A stretch of 64,000 nt of DNA from Pseudomonas sp. FEN (GCF_904067045.1 NZ_CAJFDC010000036.1:822001-886000); one strand, 5' to 3'; positions 44,103 to 52,803 are shown, counted from the stretch's first letter. Notes: generated by a model not told the origin, from the letters alone. Numbers and translations: made by a program.

Positions 44103-45467
44103 ATGTCATCCAGCATCGAATTACTGAGCAGCATTCAGGCATCCAGCCACGGATTGACGTTGGCCGAGCTACTTGCACAACACGACGGCATTGCCAGGCG
44201 CACTGCCCAGCGTCTGATCGCGAAGCTGATCGAGAGCGGTCAAGTCAGCGCACAAGGTGATGGCCGGGCGCGCCGCTATTTCAGCGCTGGCGCCCCAGCA
44301 GCCACGACTGAGCCACTGAACGCCCCACTCGATAGTTTTCCGAGCGCCATCCCCCTCTCGGCCGACAGCCAAGAAGTGCTTGCCTACATCAACCTGCCCC
44401 CGCAAGCGCGCAAGCCCGTGGGCTACCAGCGTGACTTTCTGGACGCCTACCATCCCAATGAGACGTGGTATTTGTCCGAATCGCTGCGCCGCCAATTGCA
44501 CAAGATGGGCAAAACCGCCGATCTCAATGAGCCTGCCGGCACCTACAGCCGCGCCATTCTCAATCGCTTGCTCGTCGATTTGTCTTGGGCATCCAGCCAC
44601 CTGGAAGGCAACACCTATTCACGTCTCGATACGCGTGAACTCATCGAGCATGGCAAGACGGCGCAAGGCAAAGCGGCCATCGAAACGCAGATGATTCTGA
44701 ACCATAAGACGGCAATCGAACTGTTGGTGGAAAATATCGACAGTGCCGAGTTCAACCGCTACACCGTAATGAACCTGCACAGTGCCCTGGCGGAAAACCT
44801 GTTACCCAACCCTTCGGATGAAGGACGGGTTCGCCAACATGCCGTCGATATCGGCCAAAGTGTCTATCGCCCGCTGTCTACCCCCCAGCAAATCGAAGAT
44901 GCCCTGGACGTACTGCTCGGCAAGGCCAACCAGATTCGTGACCCGTTCGAACAATCCTTTTTCATGATGGTGCACTTGCCCTATCTGCAACCCTTCGCTG
45001 ACATCAACAAACGGACCTCCCGACTGGCCGCGAACCTGCCGCTGTTCCGCGCCAACCTGTGCCCACTGACATTTCTGGACGTACCGGAGCAAGCCTACAG
45101 CCGGGCCACACTCGGCGTGTATGAAATGACCCGAGTGGAATTGCTGCGAGACCTGTATGTGTGGGCCTATGAGCGCTCGACGCAGGAGTATCTGGCCATC
45201 AAACAGGACCTGGCCGAACCAGACCCTTTGCGACTGGCTTGGCGCGACCTCATCAAGCACGCGATCCGTAGCGTTATCCAACATCCGGAACTTGACCCGC
45301 TCACCGTGATTCAGCAAGTCGTGAGCGATAGTGTTCCGGAACCCGAACAGCCCAGCGTCAAGGCTCTGCTCATTGAAGAACTTCGGCGTCTGCATGAGGG
45401 AATGCTGGCACGTTATGGCTTGCGACCGTCTGAGTACAGCACTTGGAAAGCGACGCGTGGGCATTGA
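44103..45467 (+). CDS. Fic-domain protein lacking the catalytic histidine
   Basis: A 454-aa protein. The N-terminus is HTH-like (SSIQASSHGLTLAELLAQHDGIARRTAQRLIAKLIESGQV, about 6-50). The Fic N-terminal and core domains follow (about 90-340), then a helical C-terminus. The inhibitory helix reads SSHLEGN, fitting (S/T)xxxE(G/N). The active-site loop reads LQPFADINKRTSR, so the His of HPFxDGNGR is Gln and GNG has become INK. AMP transfer by the usual mechanism is therefore unlikely. The ATG at 44103 was chosen because the 22-codon longer frame overlaps the operator repeats. It follows the truncated regulator. Confidence 0.85.
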   Translation: MSSSIELLSSIQASSHGLTLAELLAQHDGIARRTAQRLIAKLIESGQVSAQGDGRARRYFSAGAPAATTEPLNAPLDSFPSAIPLSADSQEVLAYINLPPQARKPVGYQRDFLDAYHPNETWYLSESLRRQLHKMGKTADLNEPAGTYSRAILNRLLVDLSWASSHLEGNTYSRLDTRELIEHGKTAQGKAAIETQMILNHKTAIELLVENIDSAEFNRYTVMNLHSALAENLLPNPSDEGRVRQHAVDIGQSVYRPLSTPQQIEDALDVLLGKANQIRDPFEQSFFMMVHLPYLQPFADINKRTSRLAANLPLFRANLCPLTFLDVPEQAYSRATLGVYEMTRVELLRDLYVWAYERSTQEYLAIKQDLAEPDPLRLAWRDLIKHAIRSVIQHPELDPLTVIQQVVSDSVPEPEQPSVKALLIEELRRLHEGMLARYGLRPSEYSTWKATRGH

Positions 45468-45534
45468 TGAGCACTGTGGATCTCGATCACACCACCCCAT
45501 CTGCACGCCCTCCCTAAATAAATCCATCCCGTTT

Positions 45535-45657
45535 TCACAAGCGTGGCTCTTGCTGGACACAGTCGAGTAAAAAATCCATCACGGCCTTGATCGACGGCGA
45601 GCGGCGTAGATCTGGATACACCCGCGGGAGTAACGAGTTAACGAGGACTTCTGCACC
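45535..45657 (-). pseudogene. C-terminal scrap of a LysR-type regulator
   Basis: About 40 codons (GAEVLVNSLLPRVYPDLRRSPSIKAVMDFLLDCVQQEPRL) resemble the last part of LysR substrate-binding domains, ending in a stop at 45535. The remainder of the gene is missing: upstream the frame runs into the GlxA-type gene on the other strand. It is probably left over from a rearrangement at the edge of the accessory block. Confidence 0.5.
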
Positions 45658-45736
45658 AAGGGGAGGCAATGATCCAATGGCGCTATCCAAGGGTTTCCCG
45701 CAAAATACGCCCTCTCGGATTCTGAGTGACCTCATC

Positions 45737-46687
45737 ATGCATCGAGTCGGATTCTTCGTTTGCCATGGCCATGATGCTCTTGATCTTGCCGGCCCTCTTT
45801 CGGCGTTCAATCAGGTGCTCACCGCCGCCGGCCATTCCCCCTATGACCTCCAGGTCATCTCGCAGGCGGGAGGATCAGTGCTGGGCAATGCCGGCCTGCC
45901 GATCGAGACCCAGCCGGTAGGCAGGCGCAGGTTTGACACCGTGCTGTTCATTGGTGGCGATATCGAGCCGATGCGGGCAGCGGAAAACATCGCCGCCGCC
46001 AAGAAACTGGGGGCCAACGCCTCGCGGGTCGGAAGCGTGTGTACGGGAGCGTTTCTGCTGGCGGAAACCGGCTTGCTGGACGGACGCCGGGCAACCACGC
46101 ACTGGCTGTACGCCGCTCAATTGCAGTCGCGCTTCCCCGGTATCAAGATCGAGGGGAACAGTATCTATATAGCGGACGGACATATCTGGACATCCGCCGG
46201 CATCGCCGCCGGCATCGACCTGGCGCTCGCCATGATCGAGCGGGATATGGGCGTGGAAATCGCGCGGGATACCGCCAGGCTGCTGGTCGTGCCCTATCGT
46301 CGACCAGGCGGTCAGTCGCAATTCTCCGCCATGTCACAAATGGAGCCGGAGTCGGATCGCATCCGCATTGCGCTGAATTTTGCCCGGGAACATCTGGCTG
46401 AGGCGCTACCTGTCGAGCGACTCGCCGAGGCGGCCAGCTTGAGTCTGCGACAATTCGGACGAGCCTTTCGCCGGGAAACCGGTGAAACGCCAGCCAAGGC
46501 GGTCGAGCGCTTGCGCGTTGAAGCGGCGTGCCTGCGCCTGCGCGATGGCAGCGAACCGATCGAACAGATTGCCCTGGCGGTGGGGTTCACCGATCCGGAA
46601 CGGATGCGTCGGGCCTTCGTCAAACTGCATGGACATCCGCCGCAATCGGTCCGCCGCGAGAGCAGATTGAGCGCTGAGCGCGGATAG
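45737..46687 (+). CDS. GlxA-type AraC regulator with DJ-1/PfpI domain
   Basis: A 316-aa transcription factor. The N-terminal DJ-1/PfpI-like domain (1-190) has FFVCHGHDALDLAGPLSAF and the nucleophile-elbow SVCTGAFLLAETGLLDGRRATTHW. The C-terminal AraC double helix-turn-helix (about 205-305) has LPVERLAEAASLSLRQFGRAFRRETGETPAKAVERLRVEAA and IEQIALAVGFTDPERMRRAFVKLHGHPP. The ATG at 45737 (MHRVGFFV) fits the family; a 50-codon extension overlaps the LysR scrap. It faces the SDR/DJ-1/NTF2 genes and may control them. Confidence 0.9.
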   Translation: MHRVGFFVCHGHDALDLAGPLSAFNQVLTAAGHSPYDLQVISQAGGSVLGNAGLPIETQPVGRRRFDTVLFIGGDIEPMRAAENIAAAKKLGANASRVGSVCTGAFLLAETGLLDGRRATTHWLYAAQLQSRFPGIKIEGNSIYIADGHIWTSAGIAAGIDLALAMIERDMGVEIARDTARLLVVPYRRPGGQSQFSAMSQMEPESDRIRIALNFAREHLAEALPVERLAEAASLSLRQFGRAFRRETGETPAKAVERLRVEAACLRLRDGSEPIEQIALAVGFTDPERMRRAFVKLHGHPPQSVRRESRLSAERG

Positions 46688-46756
46688 ATCGACGCCCCCT
46701 CGGCGCGCGTAGCCTAGTCAGTGGCCACCTGGGCCACTGCGGTCAGACCCGGGCGC

Positions 46757-47239
46757 TCAACGAGCGTCAGGTTTCAGCGGGCCATAATCACTCCACATGT
46801 CGCGGTGCAGCTTCCAGACGCCCCCCTGCTTCAGGAAGATCAGGATCTGTTTACCGCGAAACTTGAGCGCTCCACTGTGATCACGGACCTCGGCATCCGA
46901 AACTTCGGTAACCGCCTGATCGTCACCGTAGAACTCGTAATTGCTGAAAGATACGCTGCCAGGTGGGGAGCCGGCATAGCCCTTGGCGAAGTATTCAGTG
47001 ATCGCGCGGGCTCCGCTGACTCTGTCCCCCCCGGGCGGCAAGAGGGCGCCATCTGCCGTATAGAGGCGACCTATCGCCTCATAGTCACCTCGCGCGAAGG
47101 CCTGCGCCCATCGGGCGTTCTCGGCCTTGATGGCCGCTTCGGGCGGACGCTGCGGGTCAGCGGCGGTGGCCGCCAGGGTAAAGGCGCAAAACGATAAGCC
47201 GACTGCAAGGGCAGCCGCACAAAGACGGATCTGTCGCAT
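46757..47239 (-). CDS. Secreted NTF2-like (SnoaL/DUF4440-type) protein
   Basis: A 160-aa protein with a Sec signal peptide (MRQIRLCAAALAVGLSFCAFTLAATAA, cleavage near 27). The mature part is a small NTF2-like fold of the SgcJ/DUF4440 type: AAIKAENARWAQAFARGDYEAIGRLYTADGALLPPGGDRVSGARAITEYF and ending WKLHRDMWSD. Start MRQIRL chosen over a 14-codon extension. Third gene in a minus-strand set after the SDR and DJ-1 genes. Substrate unknown. Confidence 0.82.
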   Translation of the reverse strand: MRQIRLCAAALAVGLSFCAFTLAATAADPQRPPEAAIKAENARWAQAFARGDYEAIGRLYTADGALLPPGGDRVSGARAITEYFAKGYAGSPPGSVSFSNYEFYGDDQAVTEVSDAEVRDHSGALKFRGKQILIFLKQGGVWKLHRDMWSDYGPLKPDAR

Positions 47240-47320
47240 CTGATGATTTCCGATATTGGCTTGAATGGAAGAGGGCTGCACCCGACTGGGCAGGTGCAGC
47301 CAGCACTGCTTGCCAGCGTT

Positions 47321-48175
47321 TCAGCGAACGCCGGGGATGCGCGCGAGCCCTCTGGACGCGCCGGGCAGTTCCTTGTCGACCATCGCGATGACTTCTGGCC
47401 GGGCGTCCCTGGGATGACCGGAATGGAACGGCGGAGCGGGGTCATATTCGATCACGAGTTGCGTGAATTCGGCGGCCTGTTGACCGCGCAGCTTCGCCGC
47501 GACGCGAAGCGCGAAGTCGATGCCCGCCGTCACGCCGCCGCCGCTCATGAACCGGCCGTTGTCGTCCTCCACGAAGCGATCCGGAACAGCGATAGCTCCG
47601 TACTCGGTCAGCTTGTTGACGAAGGCCCAATGGCAGGCGCTGCGCTTGCCCTTGAGAATGCCCGTGGCGGCGAGCACCAGCGAGCCATTGCAGACCGACG
47701 TAATATGCTTGGCGCTTTCCGCCAGGCGCCGGATCTGTGCCTGGTACTCCGGGCGCATCGGCGCCGACAAGTCAGAACCGCCAGGGACCAGGAGCAAGTC
47801 GGTCCTCTCAATGTCGGCCAGACGCTCAGTGTTGCCATACACGACCCCGAATTCGAGGGTCACGTTGCCGCCATTGAGGCTCGCATAACGAACCTTGGTA
47901 TTCGGCAACCGGTGAAAAATCTCGCTGGGGCCGGCGAAATCGAGCAGCGTGCCGCCGTCGTAATTCACGATCAAGATATTCAGCGGTTCGTTCGCGGCCA
48001 GTTCTCCGCCGCTGCCGGACTGCGCGAGCGCGGGGGCGGCACGGCCAAGCAGGGCTCCGCCGCCGAGGATGGAGCCGAGGGTGACGATGCCGCCGAACTT
48101 GAGCACATCGCGGCGGGAACTCCCCGGGCTGAGCGGGCGCTCGCCGGTGGCGTTGTTTTCGCTATTGTCGGTCAC
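47321..48175 (-). CDS. Tat-exported DJ-1/PfpI family protein
   Basis: A 284-aa protein. The N-terminus has a twin-arginine signal SRRDVLKFGG followed by a hydrophobic stretch and ALAQ (cleavage near 50). The DJ-1/PfpI domain (about 60-260) reads ILIVNYDGGTLLDFAGPSEIFHRLP, LLLVPGGSD and the nucleophile elbow SVCNGSLVLAATGIL with the expected Cys. The GTG start has AAAGGAGA eight bases upstream; the longer frame overlaps the SDR gene. Related cytoplasmic enzymes include isonitrile hydratase; a periplasmic member is less usual. Confidence 0.85.
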   Translation of the reverse strand: MTDNSENNATGERPLSPGSSRRDVLKFGGIVTLGSILGGGALLGRAAPALAQSGSGGELAANEPLNILIVNYDGGTLLDFAGPSEIFHRLPNTKVRYASLNGGNVTLEFGVVYGNTERLADIERTDLLLVPGGSDLSAPMRPEYQAQIRRLAESAKHITSVCNGSLVLAATGILKGKRSACHWAFVNKLTEYGAIAVPDRFVEDDNGRFMSGGGVTAGIDFALRVAAKLRGQQAAEFTQLVIEYDPAPPFHSGHPRDARPEVIAMVDKELPGASRGLARIPGVR

Positions 48176-48188
48176 GATAACTTCTCCT

Positions 48189-48935
48189 TTAAAGTTGCGA
48201 GGCTCCGCCATCGACCACCAGTTCGGTGCCGACCACATAGGAAGATTCGTCGCTGGCGAGATAGAGCGCCGCATACGCAATGTCCTCGGCCTTGCCCATG
48301 TGGCCCACCGGAACCGCCTGGGCGAACTCGGCCTTACGCTCGCGAACCCACTCATCGGACATCCCCCACTTGCTGATCAGGGGCGTATCCATCGCACCGG
48401 GCGCAATCGCGTTGAAGCGGATTTTCCGGTCAAGGAACTCGTAGGACCAACTGCGAGCCAGTGATCGCACGGCCGCCTTCGCCGCTGCGGTCAGGGAGAT
48501 GCCATGCTTGCCGGTCTGCGCGACGAAGGATGTGTTGAGAATGACCGAAGCGCCCTCGCGCAAGTCGGGCAGCACCGCCTGAAGCGTGACCACCACGCCC
48601 TTGACGTTGATGTCCATGATCTCGTCATAGAGATCGTCGTCGATGTCGTTGAGTGGCGACGGGAATGCTCGACCGGCGTTGGCAAACACGACATCCAGGC
48701 CGCCGAAGCGCTCTTTCACCTCGGCGGCAATCGCCCGCATATCCTTGAGCGAACGCACGTCGCCCTGGAGCACCAGCGCGGTCTCGCCCAGCTCGGCCCG
48801 CACACGCTCGAATACGGCAACATCGCGACCGGTCACCGCGACCCGCGCGCCTTCAGCAATGAAGAGCCTGGCGGTGGCGAGACCGATGCCACTGGTACCG
48901 CCGGTGATCAAAACCGATTTGTTCTTGAGCCTCAT
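48189..48935 (-). CDS. Short-chain dehydrogenase/reductase
   Basis: A 248-aa classical SDR oxidoreductase. The NAD(P)-binding TGGTSGIGLATARLF (about 11-25), NAG near 89 (VVFANAGRA), catalytic Ser (ILNTSFVAQTG), the modified Y-x-x-x-K region (HGISLTAAAKAAVRSL, where the usual catalytic Tyr position is not clearly Tyr) and the C-terminal YVVGTELVVDGG are seen. It begins the minus-strand set SDR-DJ-1-NTF2. Substrate unknown. Confidence 0.88.
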   Translation of the reverse strand: MRLKNKSVLITGGTSGIGLATARLFIAEGARVAVTGRDVAVFERVRAELGETALVLQGDVRSLKDMRAIAAEVKERFGGLDVVFANAGRAFPSPLNDIDDDLYDEIMDINVKGVVVTLQAVLPDLREGASVILNTSFVAQTGKHGISLTAAAKAAVRSLARSWSYEFLDRKIRFNAIAPGAMDTPLISKWGMSDEWVRERKAEFAQAVPVGHMGKAEDIAYAALYLASDESSYVVGTELVVDGGASQL

Positions 48936-49369
48936 CTTCTGTCCCCTTCTCTGCCTCGTGATTGGCCAAGCCGAAAGGTCATGGCGTCATCACGGTTATG
49001 CGCATGTCTGCGCTCGATTTCCCGGGCAAATTATGGAAACAGCTCCTTGATGGCGTAAAGGTCGTATAACCCTCAAAAAACGCCACAATCTAGCAGACAA
49101 ACCGGTAGAGATCCTTACACCGAGATGCGCCAGATCATGAGATGGCCAAGGCGCTGAAAGCATTGTTGCAACGCTTACACAGCGTGGTGTCGAGGTTGAG
49201 TGAGAGGACGTTGTATCCCAAGGACCAGCGCCTTGCGCGGACAGGCGATCGGTTATCAGATCGAGTTCAAATGGGTGTTACAGTGGCGTGTAATTGCGAA
49301 AGATTTTCCAATTTTCATTCCGCATTAAAAATCAATATTAACCATTAAATTCAATCGGTTAAGGAAGAC
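48936..49369. other. Intergenic region, 434 bases
   Basis: No convincing gene was found. A 68-codon frame at 49142-49348 (MAKALKALLQRLHSVVSRLSER...) has no clear ribosome binding site or family. The right end is A/T-rich and leads into the ribosome binding site AAGGAAG of the gene at 49370. Confidence 0.55.
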
Positions 49370-49609
49370 ATGCCACAAGAAAGGCTCGACCTGTTACGAC
49401 TTCCAAAACCCATCCGGGACCCTATCAGCGACCTGGTGCGGGCCTTCAATGCCGCCAGCACCATCGCGGACGTGGAGGCTGAAAGGGCCATGCAGATTGA
49501 ATGGATCGGCGGCCTGGAAAGTGCCAAGCGCTTGCGGCCAGCCGATATCGAAGCGCTCTACATCATCTTTGACGATGCCGTGGAGGCGAAGCTGGCACAG
49601 TTGCGATGA
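49370..49609 (+). CDS. Hypothetical small protein (79 aa)
   Basis: MPQERLDLLRLPKPIRDPISDLVRAFNAASTIADVEAERAMQIEWIGGLESAKRLRPADIEALYIIFDDAVEAKLAQLR (read in parts): a soluble, mostly helical, acidic protein with no signal or membrane segment. AAGGAAG lies 6 bases before the ATG. No family recognised. The gene stands at the right edge of the accessory block, convergent with the small membrane-protein genes at 49636-49943. Confidence 0.6.
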   Translation: MPQERLDLLRLPKPIRDPISDLVRAFNAASTIADVEAERAMQIEWIGGLESAKRLRPADIEALYIIFDDAVEAKLAQLR

Positions 49610-49635
49610 ATTTTAATCGCGGCGGTCAGCCTCCC

Positions 49636-49770
49636 CTACGCGGTGTCGACGACCTTGACGAAACCGACACTACTCAGGTGCTGCATGAAATAGCGGAGCG
49701 CTACAGCGCTGAACCCAATGATGACGGTCCACGCATCAATGGTCAGCTCTGTAATGAACGCAGGGAGCAC
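49636..49770 (-). CDS. Possible 44-aa membrane peptide
   Basis: A GTG-started frame, VLPAFITELTIDAWTVIIGFSAVALRYFMQ..., begins two bases after the stop of the 56-aa membrane protein gene upstream and contains one hydrophobic segment (about 12-28). No independent ribosome binding site is visible, so it would depend on translational coupling. It may be a paired small membrane protein or chance. Confidence 0.35.
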   Translation of the reverse strand: MLPAFITELTIDAWTVIIGFSAVALRYFMQHLSSVGFVKVVDTA

Positions 49771-49772
49771 TG

Positions 49773-49943
49773 TCAGATAATCGCGAAGGATTTGATTGCA
49801 ACGAGCGTTGCTCCGGCACCGATTACGGCAAAGCCGAGGGACGCAAAAAGGGAAGAGGTATCGACGCCCAGGATCCCGGCAACCGCCACCCCCACAAGAG
49901 CGCCAGAGCAAACCAAACGAAGTGTTCTGAAGTTGATGGACAT
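49773..49943 (-). CDS. Small membrane protein (56 aa), hypothetical
   Basis: A short frame, MSINFRTLRLVCSGALVGVAVAGILGVDTSSLFASLGFAVIGAGATLVAIKSFAII (read in parts), has two hydrophobic segments (about 11-26 and 31-49) rich in Gly and Ala, like small holin- or stress-type membrane proteins. GGAGAAG is 6 bases before the ATG. It was overlooked by a 60-residue ORF cutoff. Family unknown. Confidence 0.7.
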   Translation of the reverse strand: MSINFRTLRLVCSGALVGVAVAGILGVDTSSLFASLGFAVIGAGATLVAIKSFAII

Positions 49944-50091
49944 ATCTCTTCTCCGTGAGCGATCAAAGCCGAGTCATGAGATCGAAAAGCAACGGCAACG
50001 ATCAAATCCTAGCGAGCCCCCCAACCAACGATCAACAACAGGGTCGTTAGAAATAGTTTCAGGCACCCACGGAGCACTCACCGCTGAAGCC

Positions 50092-50727
50092 TCAACGCAA
50101 CCTCAACGGATCCACCAACCCCACCGCAATCACCATCCCCACCAGATCCGGAAGGTTCTGCGCCTCCATGCGTTTCATGACCCTGGAGCGATACAGGTCG
50201 ATGGTCTTCACACTGACCCCCAACTGCTCGGCAATTTCCCGATTGGCATAACCCTGCACCAGCGGCAACAACACATCGCGTTCGCGCGGGGTCAGGCTGT
50301 CCAGGCGGGCCTGGACCCTGGCCTGCCCTTCGCTCAGCGTCTGGCTGTCATCGGCCCGGCTCAAGGCCTGCTGCACACTGTCGAGCAGCAACTGTTCGTT
50401 ATAGGGCTTTTCGATAAAGTCGAGCGCACCGGCCTTGAACGCCCGCACCACGATCGGCACATCGGCATGGCCACTGACAAAGATCACCGGCAAGCGGATA
50501 TCCCGCGCCTTCATTTCTTCCTGCACATTCAATCCGCCCATGCCCGGCATGCGCACATCCAGCAGCACGCAGGCATTGAGCCTCGCATCGCAGGCCTCGA
50601 GAAAGTCCCGACCGCTGGTGAATGGCAGCGCCTTGAGGCCGACCGACTCCAGCAGCCAGACCGTCGAGTCGAGCATGCCCTGGTCATCGTCGACCACATA
50701 GACCAACTGCTGCGCCACACCCACCAT
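50092..50727 (-). CDS. FixJ/NarL-type response regulator
   Basis: A 211-aa regulator. The receiver domain (about 8-125) has VVDDDQG, the phosphoacceptor in CVLLDVRMPGMGG, VSGHAD and IEKPY. A LuxR-type helix-turn-helix follows (about 145-200: LTPRERDVLLPLVQGYANREIAEQLGVSVKTIDLYRSRVMKRM). It starts 38 bases after the sensor kinase gene on the same strand and faces away from the acyl-CoA synthetase/dehydrogenase genes, which it probably activates. MVGVAQQ chosen as start. Confidence 0.92.
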   Translation of the reverse strand: MVGVAQQLVYVVDDDQGMLDSTVWLLESVGLKALPFTSGRDFLEACDARLNACVLLDVRMPGMGGLNVQEEMKARDIRLPVIFVSGHADVPIVVRAFKAGALDFIEKPYNEQLLLDSVQQALSRADDSQTLSEGQARVQARLDSLTPRERDVLLPLVQGYANREIAEQLGVSVKTIDLYRSRVMKRMEAQNLPDLVGMVIAVGLVDPLRLR

Positions 50728-50765
50728 TGCATTACTCCTGTTGTTATTTTTTTCAGGCCGGCACG

Positions 50766-52574
50766 TTATTGCGCCGGCAAGCGGCAGCACATCCGCAGAC
50801 CGCTGGCCATCGGTTGCGCCCGCAGCTCGCCACCGAAGCCTTCGATGATGCTGCGACTCATCGACAATCCCAGGCCCAGGCCGTTGGCCTTGCTGGTGTA
50901 GAACGGGGTAAAGATCTGTTCCAGTTGCGCCGAGGACACACCAGGGCCCTGGTCGCTGACACTCACCTCCACGCCCCCCTCCGCGCCGCGCTCGGCCGCC
51001 AGGATGATCCGCGACGCCTGCCGCGGATGCTCCTCGCGATTGGCATCGATGGCATTGCGCAACAGATTGAGCAGCACCTGCTCCAGCAGCACCCGGTCGG
51101 CATAGATCGGCGGCAGATTATCCGGCAACCGCTCCTCGATCGTCACCTGGCAGGCGCTGGCTTCCCAAGCACACAGGCGCACCGTCTCGCGGGCCACTTC
51201 GCTGATATCCAGGGCCTGCATGCGCCGCCGGCCCTTGCGCAGAAACGCGCGCAGCCGCTTGATCACCTCGGAGGCGTGATTGGCGTGCACGGCGATACGC
51301 TCCAGCCCCTGGGCCACCCGCTCGACGGCCTGCGGATTACTATCCAGGGCCTGCAGATAACGCTGGCTGGCACTGGCGTAGTTGACCACCGCCGCCAGCG
51401 GCTGGTTCATCTCGTGGGCGATGCCCGAGGCCAGTTCGCCCAGGGTCACCAGCCGTGCGGTATGGGCCAGTTCGTCCTGATGGTGACGCTGCTGGGCCTC
51501 GCGCAATTCGCGCTCGGTCTGGTCGTGGGCCACCAGGGAGTAGAAGCGTTCGCCACTGGCCGAGCGATGCGCCAACAACATCAGCGATACCGGCACCGAG
51601 GTGCCGCCACCGAGCGGCTGCAGACGCGCCTCGATGCTCCAGCGAGCATCGCGTTCGGCGCGACTCCAGCCCTCGCGTTGCAGCGCCGCCAGCACATCGG
51701 CGGCAAGAAATTCAGCCAGGCTCGGCATCGCCGACTGTTCGCCGAGCATGAGGGTGCGCCGGGCCGCCGGATTGAGATAGGTGACATGACCACTGGGCTC
51801 GATAAACAGCACCGGGTCGGGGTTGGCTTCCACCACCTCCGCCAACCGGTGCTTGTTTTCCTCGGCCTGAACCCGGGCGGTAATGTCCCGGGACACACTG
51901 ACCACCTCGACCACCGATCCGGTGTAGGTTTCGCGAATTGCCCGGCAGGCGGTCTCGAACCAGCGGTAATGGCCGTCGCGATGACGGATGCGGTAGGTCA
52001 TGGTGTGATAACCATCCTGTTCCAGCGCGTCACGGGCCCGGTGGATCAGGCCGGCCAGATCCTGCGGATGGAACAGCTCGCGGGCCAGGCGACCGCGCAA
52101 TTCTTCAGGCCAGTAACCGAGCAAGGTCGAGGACGCCGGGGACGCATCGAGAAAACAGCCATCGGGAGTATGCCGGGAAATCAGGTCGGTGGTGTTTTCG
52201 GTGATCAACCGATAGAGGCGCCTGGCCGTGGCCGACTCGCGTTCGGCGAGAATCTCCGTGGTGGCTTCGCGACAACGCGCCAGCACGCGGTTTTCTCGCG
52301 GATCGGGAATAAAGGTCCAAATCAGGATCCGTTGCTCGAACTGTGCCTCGACACCTTCAATGGCCCGTTGCTGCTCCAGGCACGCACGCACCAACGGTAG
52401 ATGATTGACCGGCAATAGGGCCACGGCATCGGCCAGCGGCCGTTGCTCGAGCAGCGCCAGCAGTGCCCTGTTGAACTCCAGCGGCCGTGCCTGTGCATCG
52501 AGCAGCAAGCTCGGCTGCGGGTCATGGTCCAGCAACGGCGAACCGCGCCGCGAACTGATGGAGGTGGAATTCAT
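50766..52574 (-). CDS. PAS-domain sensor histidine kinase (soluble)
   Basis: A 602-aa kinase without membrane segments. Two PAS regions are visible, near 115-230 (LYRLITENTTDLISRHTPDGCFLDASPASSTLLGYWPEEL ... RWFETACRAI) and 240-350 (EVVEANPDPVLFIEPSGHVTYLNPAARRTL). The His box GELASGIAHEMNQPLAAVVNYA lies near 390, and the ATPase has LLNLLRNAIDA, DQGPGV and GLGLGLSMSR. The FixL/DctB-like His box matches the FixJ-type partner. With no periplasmic domain it probably senses an intracellular signal such as an acyl-CoA or redox state. Confidence 0.92.
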   Translation of the reverse strand: MNSTSISSRRGSPLLDHDPQPSLLLDAQARPLEFNRALLALLEQRPLADAVALLPVNHLPLVRACLEQQRAIEGVEAQFEQRILIWTFIPDPRENRVLARCREATTEILAERESATARRLYRLITENTTDLISRHTPDGCFLDASPASSTLLGYWPEELRGRLARELFHPQDLAGLIHRARDALEQDGYHTMTYRIRHRDGHYRWFETACRAIRETYTGSVVEVVSVSRDITARVQAEENKHRLAEVVEANPDPVLFIEPSGHVTYLNPAARRTLMLGEQSAMPSLAEFLAADVLAALQREGWSRAERDARWSIEARLQPLGGGTSVPVSLMLLAHRSASGERFYSLVAHDQTERELREAQQRHHQDELAHTARLVTLGELASGIAHEMNQPLAAVVNYASASQRYLQALDSNPQAVERVAQGLERIAVHANHASEVIKRLRAFLRKGRRRMQALDISEVARETVRLCAWEASACQVTIEERLPDNLPPIYADRVLLEQVLLNLLRNAIDANREEHPRQASRIILAAERGAEGGVEVSVSDQGPGVSSAQLEQIFTPFYTSKANGLGLGLSMSRSIIEGFGGELRAQPMASGLRMCCRLPAQ

Positions 52575-52656
52575 CGCGGTCCCTGCCTGGAAAAAGGCCG
52601 GGCCCATAACGGCTTGACGGGCAGTGCGACAGTCATAATCGGAGCCTTGAAATTAT

Positions 52657-52674
52657 TATAGTAGATATACTATA
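52657..52674. promoter_or_regulatory. Palindrome between the kinase and acyl-CoA synthetase genes
   Basis: TATAGTA-GATA-TACTATA is a perfect 7+4+7 palindrome in the 229-base divergent promoter region, about 130 bases before the synthetase gene. It is a candidate binding site for the neighbouring FixJ-type regulator. Function inferred from position. Confidence 0.45.
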
Positions 52675-52803
52675 CAACTCAGGTAGTACTTCCATATCTA
52701 TCCGTAAACATTATATAAAAGACCCCGGATAAGTCATCGAGCGTCGGTAACGACCGAACGCCTCGGACATAGAGCTAATAATCAGCCACCGGGTACCTGA
52801 ACC

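Noticed and set aside
49142..49348. 68-codon frame in the 48.9-49.4 kb gap
   Set aside because: No convincing ribosome binding site, no known family, and an unusual composition at the C-terminus; mentioned but not called.
49606..50901. 431-codon frame on the plus strand following the 79-aa gene
   Set aside because: It runs antisense to the small membrane protein and the response regulator, both better supported; no domain seen.
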